Shown here: one piece after another, positions 11,908 to 23,311 of the stretch
Position numbering within the stretch: position 1 is the first letter of the stretch
How the letters are laid out: each line of letters begins with the position of its first letter
NCBI GenBank assembly: GCA_037127255.1
Contig: JBANSL010000009.1
Span: 37,794,975 to 37,858,974 of the forward strand
Source: Persicaria tinctoria
Lineage: Eukaryota > Streptophyta > Magnoliopsida > Caryophyllales > Polygonaceae
Length of the DNA stretch: 64,000 nt
Direction of reading: 5' to 3'
Translations under genes and position numbers: made by a program
Notes under the pieces: generated by a model
Seen by the model: only the letters and a program-made list of their open reading frames with translations
What the model was told of the DNA's origin: nothing
Database searches by the model: none

Positions 11908-11910
<3 letters not shown>

Positions 11911-12170
11911 GTTGGTTTCGGTGTACTCAGCCCTTAACGTGTATCATGTGAACAAATCCGGAGCGTTGATTGATTGAAATGGATGATTGTGATAAATATG
12001 CATTTTCTCCCTTTTTTTTAAATAAAAATCGTGGGGCCCACTTTGTGAATTGGCCAACTTGTCAAAGGATGCGCGTGAGTGGAATTGCCGTTGAAAGGTA
12101 GGGATGAATTTGAGTGGGTTTGGATTAATTAGTGGGCCCGAATGATATAATTTTTTTTAATATTTTAATT

Positions 12171-12577
12171 AGATTATTCGTTTGTATCGATAGATTATTT
12201 ACAGATAATACAGGTTATTCGATGATTTCTCTAGATTATTCGATGATATAGCAAGATTATTCGATGATATCACAAGTTTATTCGATGATATTATTCGCTT
12301 ACTTACCATTTCCACTACTTATACAGATCACACCTTACTAATGTATCAATTGAACTTACAAGTGAAATGCGGGTTATTCAATGGTATCGGTATATTATTC
12401 GATGGTATCGCTTGATTATTTGATGGTATCGTTTGATTATTCGATGATATAACTTAATTATTCGATGATGGAACAATATTATTCGGTTAGTTATACCATT
12501 TTAACGAATAACTAAAACTTATTCGATGATATCACTGGATTATTCAATGGTATCACATGATTATTTAATGGTAGCAA
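12171..12577. repeat. Degenerate array of TTATTCGATGATATC
   Basis: About fourteen copies of a core resembling GATTATTCGATGATATC recur, in two runs separated by about 80 bp. Typical spacing is 20-24 bp. Variants include TTATTCAATGGTATC and TTATTTGATGGTATC. The regular spacing of roughly two helical turns could suit protein binding. Confidence 0.8.
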
Positions 12578-13099
12578 AGCATTTTTCATTCATATCACTT
12601 GCCAACATAAAAAAATCATCTCATTAAGCCCAAAATCTGTCCATCCACATGAACAATTTGGCTTTTCTCCTGAATACCCATGAATAATTCGGCTTTTGGC
12701 ACTAAACAACTAAACGAATAATGTTGATATATGCTTTTTCATTTCATCTAATTAACTAGCATTGACCTTCGCTAACAAACCCTCACGATCCTGCAATTGT
12801 AAGAGAATCATATAATTTCATATTATGCTTTCAAACTTCCCAATTACACTTCATAATTTTCCAATTACATAAAAACCCTAAATCAATTTCATTATTTACC
12901 CAATATTGTGCAGTACACTAGAAAGATACACACTCTTACCCATGACACAACCATCAGTTGCTGGCTTGCTTCACATCCCAGATCTAGGGATTTAGATCGA
13001 TTCCCGGCGACGATTTGAAGGGATCGAAGGCTAACAGATGACGATGGGGGAGTAGCAACAAAAGGGTCAGAAACACCGAAGAGCAGCAATAACTAAATA

Positions 13100-13487
13100 A
13101 GAGGGTTGATCCCTCCTTTAAATCGACGTCGCCGCCCGCAATCTTCCTGCGAAGTAGAGGAATCGGTCGCACGGTTCAATGGCGGCTGCCGAGGACGGAT
13201 GAATCGCCTCCTTGCCGCCCTTCAATTCGACTTCCCACCTCCGATTCGTCTCCTCGCCTTCGCCTGGCTTGAGCGGCGAATCGCCTCCTCGCCAGTCGCC
13301 TCCACATCGCATGGGCTCTCCGCCTTCGACCTTCTTCAATCGCCTGGGCTCTTCGCCTTTGACCTTCTTCAATCGCCTCCTTTGCCCTTTCTTTCTGTCT
13401 AATGTGAGGTTGAAAATGGTGAAGACAAAGGGCAGAGTTTGTTTACACGCGCTTAATATTGACGTGGGAGGCTGTTATTTTAAATAA
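13100..13487. other. GC-rich segment inside the inverted-repeat element
   Basis: The composition is unlike the AT-rich surroundings. Several frames are open on both strands, including 13106-13402 plus and 13372-13118 minus. None resembles a known protein. It may be host gene sequence captured by the element. Confidence 0.3.
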
Positions 13488-13578
13488 AATTACAATTAAT
13501 TAATTATATTTGATTAATCTCAGCCATCCGATTTCCCTAAATCAAAGGTCCAGATCTGTTCACATGATACACGATAAG

Positions 13579-14512
13579 CGCCAGCGGAATCCGACGCTAA
13601 ATTAATTTAGGAAAGTTCTATCTTTTATCTAGTTTGTTTAGGAAGTTTTTATCTTTTATCTACCTTTTATGGAAGACATTAGGATTATAAATAAGATGTT
13701 CTAGGGTTAGTTTAATTAAGTTTTCAATTGGAGCAATCATCATAGAAGAGAAGAGAGCTTAGGTAAGCCATGCACGACTAATTTTCCTAGTGTTTCGCCT
13801 ACGTTTTCGGAGACTTGGTTGGTGAATTGTGAGTTTTTAATTCAAGTTATCTTTCCTCTATTATAATTCCTTCAACTTAGTTGTGCTTATTGTTATGTTA
13901 TTGATGTTATCTTGCTTGGCCGACTTGATAATATTGATTTCGTGCTAAGATTTAATGCTTTCGTATTTGCGTTATTTCTATAGTAGCATGCATAAGATTG
14001 TGGATTCCGTGTTTCAAGCATGATTATATAGGAAGTTGACATATATCTTAAACATCGATTTACCGTGTTTAATTGGTGTTATTTATGTGCTCAAGTTCTT
14101 GGGATGTTGTGCTATCTCATTGTTAAATCTTAACCGTGTTATGATTGCATTGAGGTGTAAGGGATTAATTGGACTCGTAGAACTTTTAATCCATATAAAC
14201 CAAGACGAGAGGAATTTGTAGGAAAGTTAATAGCTTGAAAAGAATTCGATGATCGATAAGCCAACCAATGTCAAAGAATTCGTGGGCGGAACCATTCTCT
14301 ACTCTTGATTTTACAACAAAATTCCATCTTTACTTTACTTTACTTGTTCTTATTTAAAAGTCGCATCTTTTCCCACTTTTGTTACTTGTTGGTGATCAAA
14401 TTGCATTGTGAAATCTTAAATCTCCCGAGGATTCGACCCATTTCTTGCCAATTATACTAATTTGTGAGAGTGGGAACTATTTGATTGGGAATCAACGATT
14501 TTCATCCCGTCA
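13579..14512 (+). repeat. 5' LTR of the Athila element, truncated
   Basis: It matches 25543-26474 of the 3' LTR nearly base for base and ends in ATCCCGTCA directly before the PBS. The first 680 bp or so of the LTR are absent; the preceding bases belong to the inverted-repeat element. A TATAAATA box lies at 13686-13693. Confidence 0.92.
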
Positions 14513-14518
14513 AGTTTT

Positions 14519-14536
14519 TGGCGCCGTTGCCGGGGA
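14519..14536 (+). other. Primer binding site, tRNA-Asp type
   Basis: TGGCGCCGTTGCCGGGGA lies 6 bp after the LTR end. It is complementary to the 3' end of plant tRNA-Asp, the usual primer of Athila/Tat elements. Confidence 0.93.
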
Positions 14537-14593
14537 GATTTAATTAGATTTCTTTGTGTAGTTTAATCATCAACTTTTGTGTGGACCAATCGC

Positions 14594-17221
14594 ATGGTCC
14601 ACACCCGTTCTACTAATTCCAATCTCTTACCTTTTGATCCAGAAATTGAAAGAACGACTTCTAGGTTGCGAAGAGAGCACTCATCCAACCCGGAAAACGA
14701 AGAAGAGATGGGCGACAACAACGGAAACAACAATCAACCACCGTCAAACGGCGGCAATGTGCTCGTGGTTCCACAACGACGCACTTTGAAGGAGCTAAAG
14801 GAGCCAAATTTACAAACACAACCATTGGCTATTAGGCTCCCACCACTCCCGGAGGGCACCAAGTTTGAATTCAAGTCACCATGGGTCCATCTTTTGCCAA
14901 TGTTTCATGGCATGAGTGGAGAGGATCCAAACAAGCACCTTGCGGAGTTTCACGGAATATGCGATCGTTTGAGACCTCACGGCATCACGGAGGATCAAAT
15001 GATGCTAAGGGCCTTCTCTATCACCTTGAAGGATGCGGCCAACGATTGGCTCTATTATTTACCCACGGAGAGCATTACTACATGGATGGAGATGAAAAAG
15101 GCCTTCTTGTGCAAATACTTCCCCGCCACTAGACACAATATTTTGAAGAAGGAGATATCAAGCATTGAGCAATCGGCCACGGAGACTCTCTACGAATATG
15201 TGGAGAGATTCAAGAAGCTAAAAGCGAGTTGCCCCTATCATGGCTTTTCGGATGACGATTTGGTCCTATATCTTTATGAGGGGCTACTCGATAATGATCG
15301 TGGGACGGTTAACTCGGCTAGTGGAGGGAACATCCTCAACAAAACACCGGAGGAAGCTATGGAGATATTTGAGGAGCTAGCTAATGCTTCTCAACAATAT
15401 CGACGGTCTTATAGAGCTAGAGGAGTCTTGCACTTGGACTCCCCAACATCAAGCATGCAAAACGAGCTTAAGGAGATTAGAGAGGCTCTAAAGAATCTAA
15501 CTTTGCAAAGAGGTCAACAACAACAACTCAAAGCATGTGGGTTGTGTGGAGACCCATCCCATCCTATGGATCAATGTCCCGACGTGCAAGATGGAGCCAT
15601 GGAGGTCAATGCTATGGGAGACTACGGTCCACGCCACAACTATGGTAATAATCTCTATAATTCTATTTTTCAACAACAAGGTTATGGTGGCCGGTTCAAT
15701 CAACAACAACAACCTCCCTATCAACAAGGAGGACCCCAATATAGAGCACCCTATGATAATCATCAAAGGGGGGCTCCTCAAGCTAATCAACAAGGTGAGG
15801 ATCTATACAAGCTCATTCTAGAAACCCTCAAAGCTCAAACAGAGAAGATGAATGCACAAGAGAAGATGATGGGCCAAATGGCTCAAGCAATTGGAGAATT
15901 ACAAGCAAAGGACTCGGGCAAGCTACCACCACAAGTGGTGGTCAACCCAAGGGAGAACGTGAGCGCCATCACCCTAAGGAGCGGTAAGGAACTGCTTGTC
16001 GCACCTAGGGGTGAGAAAGAAGCCGTAGAAGAGATCATGGAAGAAGGCTACGAAGAAAACAAGGAAGAGACAAGTTCTGTGCAAATTCCGCTGACAACGA
16101 AACCAGACTCGCCGGCAGCGAATGGGGTGAATGCATCTGCTGAACCAGGTACGATCCCAGTCGCTGACAGCGGAACTCGACTCGCTTCCAGCGAACCTGA
16201 CTCGCTAACAGCGAAACACGATTCGCTGCCAGCGGATTCTGCCCAGAAAACTGACGTCCCCAAGTCCGGACACGTTGTTGCCGATTCCAAACCTCCTCTT
16301 GACGATTTTAAGCCAGTGGCACCCTTTCCGGAGGCTTTGAGGAATCCAAGGAGGCCGGAGAGCAACACCGAACTCTTCGAAACATTTGCCAAGTGTGAGG
16401 TAAACATCCCCCTACTCAACCTAGTTAAAGCTATTCCTCGTTATGCAAATTTTTTGAAGGAATTATGCACGGTCAAGAGGAATCAAAAGTTGAAGGGGAA
16501 GCAAAAAGTTCAAGTAAGTGAACATGTCTCCGCTATGTTAGAAAGGCGTATGCTCGAAAAGTGTAGCGATCCGGGTATGTTTACTATCCCTTGCACAATT
16601 GGAGATGCTAAATTTAATCATGCTTTGCTAGATTTAGGAGCATCCATTAATGTTATCTCATACTCCCTCTATAAATCGCTTGGTCTTGGTGCTTTGCAAG
16701 AAACAAGAGTTGTGATCCAATTGGCAAATCGTTCTCAAATCTATCCTAGGGGGTTTGTAGAAGATGTTTTAGCTATGGTGGACAAGCTAATCTTTCCCGC
16801 AGATTTCTTTGTTTTGGACATGGAGCATGGAGTAGCGGAGGCGCATATCCTCTTGGGTAGACCCTTCCTAAGGACCGCCCGAACAAAGATTGATGTCTAT
16901 TCCGGTTCACTCACTATGGAGTTCGATGGCGAAAAGGTAGAGTATTGCATATTTGATGCAATGAAGTATCCTCATGATGAACACTCTCTATTTGCTATTG
17001 ATACTATTGAACCTTGTGTGGAAGATGTTTTTGAGCTTAATGGAAAAGATGAATTGCAAGTAGCTTTAGAAACCCCTCTAGATGAGCTTAAACTTGAATA
17101 TTCTATTTCACCGTACTTGCATGAAGTTTTGGGAGCATTAGAGGCACAATACACTCACCAAAGAAATGATGCCTTAACACTAACCCTCCCAAGCGAGAGG
17201 CTTTTACCTTCTATTATTTAG
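14594..17221 (+). CDS. gag-pro: Gag-protease part of the Athila polyprotein
   Basis: The likely start is the ATG at 14594 (MVHTRSTNSNLLPFDPEIER); the frame is open a few codons further up without an ATG. The retrotransposon gag domain covers roughly residues 90-270 (WVHLLPMFHGMSGEDPNKHL, DWLYYLP, FLCKYFPATR). A zinc-knuckle-like CGLCGDPSHPMDQC follows, then a Q-rich stretch and a linker rich in ADSEPDSLTA-type repeats made by the CGCTG palindromes. The C-terminal aspartic protease has LLDLGASINVISYSLYKSLG with the catalytic DLGAS, and ILLGRPFLRTA. A TAG at 17219-17221 ends the frame just before the hAT MITE; in related elements the polyprotein reads on into pol. Gag packages the RNA and protease matures the polyprotein. 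Confidence 0.93.
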   Translation: MVHTRSTNSNLLPFDPEIERTTSRLRREHSSNPENEEEMGDNNGNNNQPPSNGGNVLVVPQRRTLKELKEPNLQTQPLAIRLPPLPEGTKFEFKSPWVHLLPMFHGMSGEDPNKHLAEFHGICDRLRPHGITEDQMMLRAFSITLKDAANDWLYYLPTESITTWMEMKKAFLCKYFPATRHNILKKEISSIEQSATETLYEYVERFKKLKASCPYHGFSDDDLVLYLYEGLLDNDRGTVNSASGGNILNKTPEEAMEIFEELANASQQYRRSYRARGVLHLDSPTSSMQNELKEIREALKNLTLQRGQQQQLKACGLCGDPSHPMDQCPDVQDGAMEVNAMGDYGPRHNYGNNLYNSIFQQQGYGGRFNQQQQPPYQQGGPQYRAPYDNHQRGAPQANQQGEDLYKLILETLKAQTEKMNAQEKMMGQMAQAIGELQAKDSGKLPPQVVVNPRENVSAITLRSGKELLVAPRGEKEAVEEIMEEGYEENKEETSSVQIPLTTKPDSPAANGVNASAEPGTIPVADSGTRLASSEPDSLTAKHDSLPADSAQKTDVPKSGHVVADSKPPLDDFKPVAPFPEALRNPRRPESNTELFETFAKCEVNIPLLNLVKAIPRYANFLKELCTVKRNQKLKGKQKVQVSEHVSAMLERRMLEKCSDPGMFTIPCTIGDAKFNHALLDLGASINVISYSLYKSLGLGALQETRVVIQLANRSQIYPRGFVEDVLAMVDKLIFPADFFVLDMEHGVAEAHILLGRPFLRTARTKIDVYSGSLTMEFDGEKVEYCIFDAMKYPHDEHSLFAIDTIEPCVEDVFELNGKDELQVALETPLDELKLEYSISPYLHEVLGALEAQYTHQRNDALTLTLPSERLLPSII

Positions 17222-17232
17222 GCACCCGTGAT

Positions 17233-17708
17233 TAGACCTGTCAAACGGGTCATTCCGGTCGGGTTCGGGTCGGGTCACTCTGGGTCTCGGGTAAAACGGG
17301 TCCCGGGTAAAACGGGTTTCGAGTTTTTCGGGTTGACTAGAACCCGGGTTTGATCGGGTTTCGGGCGGGTTCGGGTCGATTTCGGGTTTGTCAATTTTTT
17401 CTTTTTTAAATTAAAAAAATCATAATTTGATAATTTTGCGATAAATTTTAATTAAATATAAAAAAATTTAATTATATTTAATTATAAATCAACCGGGTCA
17501 ACCGGGTCACCGGGTCAATCGGGTAAATCGGGTCAAAATTACCGGGTCAATCGGGTCACCGGGTCCAAACCCAGATTACCCGAAAAATTTTCGGGTTTTC
17601 GGGTTCGGGTCGAAAAAAATTTCCGGGTCAAAATTTTCGGGTCTTGACCCAAAAAATTTCGGTCGATCGGGTCGGGTCACCGGGTCGGGTTGTGTTTTGA
17701 CAGGTCTA
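17233..17708. mobile_element. hAT-type MITE inserted in pol
   Basis: The terminal inverted repeats are TAGACCTGTCAAA and TTTGACAGGTCTA. An 8-bp target duplication, CCCGTGAT, lies at 17225-17232 and 17709-17716. The 476-bp interior is built of CGGGTC and GGGTTCGGG words in both orientations around an AT-rich core, with no coding capacity. It must move using a transposase supplied elsewhere. Confidence 0.95.
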
Positions 17709-17716
17709 CCCGTGAT

Positions 17717-19211
17717 AGAGCTTAAACCATTGCCGGATCACCTCAAGTATGCCTTCTTGGGTGATGGAGATACCTTGCCGGTCATCATATCAAATAAGCT
17801 CACTCTTGAGCAAGAGGAGAGATTGATAGCGGTGCTTAAGGAACACAAGACGGCCCTTGGATGGACAATTGCGGGCATCAAAGGAATAAGCCCAACCATG
17901 TGCATGCATCGCATACTCTTGGAGGAAGGAGCCAAACCATCAAGACAACCCCAAATAAGACTCAACCCACCAATGATGGAGGTGGTCAAGAAGGAAGTTC
18001 TAAAGCTACTACAAGCCGGTATGATCTATCCTATCTCCGATAGTAAATGGGTTAGTCCTACGCAGGTGGTTCCAAAGAAAGGAGGCATCACGGTCGTAGA
18101 GAACAAAGAAGGAGAGCTAGTGCCCACGCGAGTCCAAACCGGATGGAGAGTTTGCATCGACTATCGCAAATTGAACGCGGAGACTCGCAATGACCACTTC
18201 CCTCTCCCATTTATTGACCAAATGGTGGAGCGCCTCGCCGGAAGAGCTTACTATTGTTTCTTGGATGGCTACTCGGGCTACTTTCAAATTGCCATCGCAC
18301 CGGAGGACCAAGAGAAAACAACATTCACATGTCCTTTTGGCACTTTTGCATATCGCCGAATGCCTTTTGGACTTTGCAATGCTCCGGGTACATTCCAAAG
18401 GTGTATGGTAAGTATTTTCTCCGAGTATATTGAAAAATTCATTGAAGTTTTTATGGATGATTTTACCGTTCATGGCGATGACTTCAACTCTTGCTTAGAC
18501 CATTTGGCATTGGTTTTAAAAAGATGTGTTGAAACAAATTTGGTTTTGAATTCCGAAAGATGTCACTTTATGGTTGAGCAAGGGATTGTTTTAGGTCACA
18601 TTGTCTCCCGAAAGGGAATTGAGGTTGACAAGGCAATGATTGACATCATTCAATCTTTGCCTTGCCCTACTAATGTGCGCGAAGTTCGCTCTTTCCTTGG
18701 TCATGCAGGATTTTATCGCCGATTCATCAAGGATTTCTCCAAGATCACCGCACCTCTTTGTGAACTCCTCAAGAAGGACAACATATTTGAGTTTGATGAG
18801 AAGTGTAAGGAGGCTTTCCACGAGTTGAGAAGTCGTCTTGTTACCGCACCAATCATTCAAGCCCCGGTGTGGACCCTGCCATTCGAGCTAATGTGTGATG
18901 CTAGCGACTGCGCCGTTGGAGCGGTTCTTGGACAAAGGATTGACAAAGCCTCACACATCATCTACTATGCTTCAATGATGTTAAATGGAGCCCAACGGAA
19001 CTATACAACCACGGAGAAGGAGCTATTGGCCATGGTGTTCGCCTTGGACAAGTTCCGCGCATACTTGCTAGGCGCAAAGGTAGTAATTTACTCCGATCAT
19101 GCAGCCCTTAGGTACCTCATGAAGAAGAAGGACGCCAAACCAAGGCTTATTCGGTGGATCTTGCTTTTGAGCGAGTTCGACATCGAAATCAAAGACAAGA
19201 AGGGTGCGTAA
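17717..19211 (+). pseudogene. pol: Reverse transcriptase-RNase H of the Athila element
   Basis: The frame resumes after the MITE with [17 protein letters not shown] motifs: [43 protein letters not shown] and the catalytic FMDD within [11 protein letters not shown]. After [10 protein letters not shown] and connection motifs comes RNase H with [14 protein letters not shown] and [22 protein letters not shown] at 19209-19211 interrupts the junction that normally reads on as VADHLSR. The MITE and the stops at both ends make the copy inactive. The domain copies element RNA into DNA. Confidence 0.93.
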
Positions 19212-20861
19212 AACTATGTGGCCGATCACCTTAGCCGCATTGTGCACCCGAATAGTGTGGGGGAGAAGCTACAAGCACTTGGAGAATTTTCGGATGAAAC
19301 TCTACACTTCCTTTTAAGTTGTGCTGAAGACTCGCTGACAGCGAACGCTCCTGTAAGCCAGCGGACCCCACTCGCTGACAGCGAACCCGACCCGCTGGCA
19401 ACGGGTCAAGTCACCAGCGAGGCTCTCCAGTTGCCGGCACCAGCTCACATTCTGACTCCATTCGCTGACAGCGAACCCGACTCGCTGCCAGCGGATTCTG
19501 CCCAGAAGGTATGTCCGGACTCCTTTACACCTTTGTCTTTGATGGGAGCCAACGTTCCTCGGCCATGGTTCGCGGACATAGTCAATTTTCTTGTCACGAA
19601 GGAGTTTCCACCAAACTTTCCCAAGTACAAGAAAGACAAGATTCGCCACAATGCCCGTTTCTATGTTTGGGACGATCCGTTTCTTTGGAAGCATTGTGCG
19701 GATCAAATCATTCGGTGATGCCTTCCAGATAATGAGGTAATGTCCGTCCTTAGCTTTTGTCATTCTTATGCATGTAGGGGCCACTTTGGACCAAACAAAA
19801 CGGCTAAGAAGGTACTTGATTCGGGATTTTATTGGCCCACGATTTTTCGTGATGCATATGCTTTTTGTAAATCGTGTGATCGGTGCCAACGCATGGGGAA
19901 TATTGCAACTAGGAATGAGATGCCTCAAACTAGGATGATGTTTTGTGAAATTTTTGATGTTTGGGGGATTGATTTCATGGGACCTTTTCCTAGTTCCTTT
20001 GGGAATCTTTATATCTTACTTGCGGTGGACTACGTCTCCAAATGGGTGGAGGCGAAGGCCACCAAAACTGACGATTCTAAAGTGGTTTCAGGATTCCTTA
20101 AGGATTTGTTCACTAGATTTGGTATTCCACGTGCATTAATTAGTGATCGAGGTACCCCCTTTTGCAACAAGACGGTGGCCGCTCTCTTAAAGAAATATCA
20201 TGTCACACATAGGGTATCCACCGCCTATCACCCTCAAACCAATGGGCAAGCCGAAGTGTCAAATAGAGAGATCAAGAGAATCTTGGAGAAGACGGTTGCA
20301 CCAAACCGAAAAGATTGGAGCTAACGGCTAGATGATTCTCTTTGGGCATATCGCACGGCCTACAAAACACCAATAGGTATGTCTCCTTATCGCTTAGTTT
20401 ATGAAAAATCATGTCATCTTCCGGTAGAACTCCAACACAAGGCCTATTAGGCGATGAAAGAATGCAACATGAGAGTAGATGAGGTTGGCGAATTCTGCAA
20501 GCTCCAAGTTCAAGAATTAGAGGAGATTCGTTGGGATGCATATGACAATGCCATCACTTACAAAGAAAAGACCAAAGCATGGCATGACAAGCACAAATTG
20601 AGAAAGGACTTTAAGGTAGGTGACAAGGTACTTCTCTATCAATCTCGCCTTAATCTTTTTCCGGGAAAGCTACGCTCAAGATGGAGAGGTCCCTACACCA
20701 TCATGCACATATATCCACATGGAGCGGTAGAAATCAAGGATGAGGAGAATGCACACGTGTTCAAGGTAAATGGCCACCGGCTAAAACGCTACTATGATGG
20801 CTTCTCCGACAACATCATGGAGGAGATGAACCTCCAAGAGCCTACAAAGGAGGCCCATTGA
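19212..20861 (+). pseudogene. int: Integrase of the Athila element
   Basis: The frame starts with VADHLSRIVHPNS and runs through a linker with more ADSEPD repeats. An H2C2 zinc domain follows (H-x6-H in [15 protein letters not shown]), then the DDE core: [21 protein letters not shown] and [14 protein letters not shown]. The C-terminus has FKVGDKVLLYQSRLNLFPGK and SRWRGPYTI, ending at 20861. In-frame stops are TGA 19716-19718, TAA 20322-20324 and TAG 20448-20450, the last where the family has tryptophan. The enzyme would insert the cDNA; here it is dead. Confidence 0.93.
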
Positions 20862-22049
20862 GGGGTCATACCGTCGAGCCTACGACATAAAACAAGGGCG
20901 TTTCTCGGGAGGCAACCCGAGCCCCGAGGTAAGTTTTTCGTCTTGCAATTTCAATTTCATAATTAGTTAATTAGTTTTAGTTTTTTTTATTTATCTAATT
21001 AGGCTAGAAATTTCCTTATTTTATTAGATAGATTTTTTTCGGAGAAGTGTGGAGCTAACCTTGCAGGGTTAAGAGAATAAGTCGGAACAAGGAAACACTG
21101 GGCTATTTTCGCTGGCAGCGAACCCAATTCGCTACCAGCGAGAGCAACCAGCAGCACACCGGGAGGAGCCGAGACAAGCAGCCCGACTCGCTGCTAGCGA
21201 ACCTGACCCGTTGGTAGCGGGTTCTGCCTCCCCGAAGAACACCTGGGGCTCCACCCGGTTTTTCAAAAAAAAAAAAAAGAATAAAATATTGGAGAATCCC
21301 TTTTTACCCCTTTTTACCCACTTACCTTTTAACCAATTTCCTTTTTCCCCATTATTCATATTTCATCATACCCCACTTTCCATTTTTACCATCTTCTTCC
21401 TCCTTCCAAAACCCCCTTACAGCTCCATTGGAGCACCTTCAAGCTTCCCATCTTCATAGCCACACCATCATCTCCGCCACCCCGAAACCGAATTCCGGCA
21501 CCGGATTTCGACTCCCGAAGAGCCGATCTACGCAACCACACCACATTCACCACATTCCGACCACCCATCAACCACCACAACCACAAAATCACCCAAATCT
21601 CTTTTATTCTTCCACCATTGCGTAGATCGGGTCGAGTTGGGAAACTTTCGTGAAGGAACTTTTGATTTCCGACGTCCGGACAAAGACGTAGGAGTCTCGA
21701 AAGCTCCGACTCGCTCCCGCGGAATAGTAGCTGCCACCACAGCCGCCACCAGCGAAGCAGCAGCCACCGAGCCCAGGAGGTGATCTCAGTCGCTGCCAGC
21801 GAGCACCAGTCGCTGACAGCGAGTCGCATCCATTACGCAGCAGCTCCGAAGCTCATCGGTGTCATCCCAGTCGCTGCAGCGAGCCATATTCGCTGCCAGC
21901 GAGTCTTGCCGGTTCCACACCTCCGCGCCCAGAGCCCCCGGCCTGACTTGAGTCGCTGCCAACGGGATCCCATTCGCTGCCAGCGAGAATCCTGCAGTGA
22001 GTGGTCTTCTTTATGAGTCCTCGATCTTCATCTTTTGATTATCATTGTT
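20862..22049 (+). other. Non-coding spacer between integrase and the env-like gene
   Basis: It contains an A-run at about 21267-21280 and two clusters of the TCGCTGCCAGCGA palindrome (21108-21220 and 21788-21990). CT-rich sequence at 21300-21420 may be leader or an intron-like tract for the downstream gene. No supported ORF is seen; open frames at 21386-21829 minus are shadows of biased composition. Confidence 0.5.
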
Positions 22050-23311
22050 ATGGCTTCTCCACCAATGGTTAGGCCTAGGGGATTGACTAGAGTTCAAAGG
22101 ACTAGGTGGGACGATCTTGATGCTCGTCGGTATATTTCGACGAAATTTTTTGATATCCCCACATTGAGATTATTGGGACTTGAGGAGAGTGTGCGGACGT
22201 TTATGGGCATTGGAGATATTGATGGTTTGGTAGACAAGTGTGTCCGCACTTATCCGGATTTGGTTAGGGAATTTTTGGCAACCTTTGCAATGGCTAGTGA
22301 GGATAGTTTTACTTTTCGATTGGGTGGGGCAAATCAAGCTATGACTTTTGAAGAATTGAAGAATGTGTTTGGGATCACGGGCAATCCCTCCGCCCGTTGG
22401 TCTGAATTGTCTCGTAGCTCCACCCCTCAACAACGATGGTTGGAAGTCACACAAAAGGTCATGACCTCCGGCAATGACTACAGTTATAGCATCGTTCACC
22501 CGTCCCTTAGACTTTGCCACAAGGTCTTGAACAACACTTTTTTCGGGCATGCCGAGATCAACAAGGTTTCCAAGAGAAGTTGGGCTTGGATGACTTGCTT
22601 GTTGCCCGAAGCACATGAGACCCCGGATTGGGTAGAGCTTTTCTTTACCGCTTGTGGCGAGGCTACTAAAAAGCATTCGAGGAAGGAAGAGGTAAAGATT
22701 GGCTTTGGAGGCTTAATTACTTTGCTTGCATTGGAGCTTGACATTGATTTGAATGCCCTTGTGCGGACAACTATAGGCTCAATTTGGCTTCGCTAAAGAA
22801 GGCTAACATCGTGAGGAAAAGTGATTATGGGGGGAGCTTCATTTGGTATGCCGGGGTAAATAAGTCCCACACTTTGGTACTCCCTCGCCCACTACCCACC
22901 GGTCCGTCCCCCGCCGATATATATATTCCACCCGACGCCTTACCATTGGGCCCACCTCCGTACGCTCACGAAGGAGATGCTTATGAGGAGCCTTATGAAG
23001 AACCTACGGAGATGGAGTATGAGCCGGAAATGCCAGTGGAGACATTCCATCCACGAGTGTCTTATGGCGGGGGAGCTAGTTCTTCACATGGAGGGTACCA
23101 TGGCGAGTCTTATGATGGCTTTCCCTCTCATGGCTATTTTGAGAGTGCCTTCCGTCAAATCACCGAGTGGCAAGATGCTACGGACCGACAAATTGCGGAG
23201 AACCATAACATTCTCATGGAGCAACAACGAAGGAATCATGAGGAGATCATGGCCCAATTCACCGCTTGGGCACCCTTTGGGTGGCAAACCCAATTTCCAC
23301 CACCACATTGA
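22050..23311 (+). pseudogene. Athila ORF1/env-like gene downstream of integrase, frameshifted
   Basis: The start at 22050 gives MASPPMVRPRGLTRVQRTRW. The region RYISTKFFDIPTLRLLGLEE, TFRLGGANQAMTFEELKNVF and GFGGLITLLALELDIDLN resembles the plant Athila ORF-1 family (PF03078), which occupies the env position in these elements. A 1-bp indel near 22760-22790 shifts the frame. The second frame continues ASLKKANIVRKSDYGGSFIW to a P/E-rich and Q-rich tail ending at 23311. I see no clear signal peptide or membrane span, so calling it an envelope protein would be unsupported. Confidence 0.8.

Larger units (their letters stand above)
11909..13578. mobile_element. Non-autonomous terminal-inverted-repeat element
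   Basis: The left inner terminus (about 11930-11992) reads CTTAACGTGTATCATGTGAA and onward. The reverse complement of 13515-13578 reads CTTATCGTGTATCATGTGAA and continues to match for about 60 bp. No transposase frame is seen. Inside are the repeat array at 12171-12577 and a GC-rich segment at about 13100-13420 that looks like a captured 5' UTR or first exon. The right end abuts the truncated Athila LTR, so the outermost right terminus is probably lost. The superfamily is unresolved; MULE-like is possible. Confidence 0.65.

Noticed and set aside
15497..16419. Minus-strand ORFs of 98 and 123 codons in the gag region.
   Set aside because: They are antisense shadows of the gag-pro frame.
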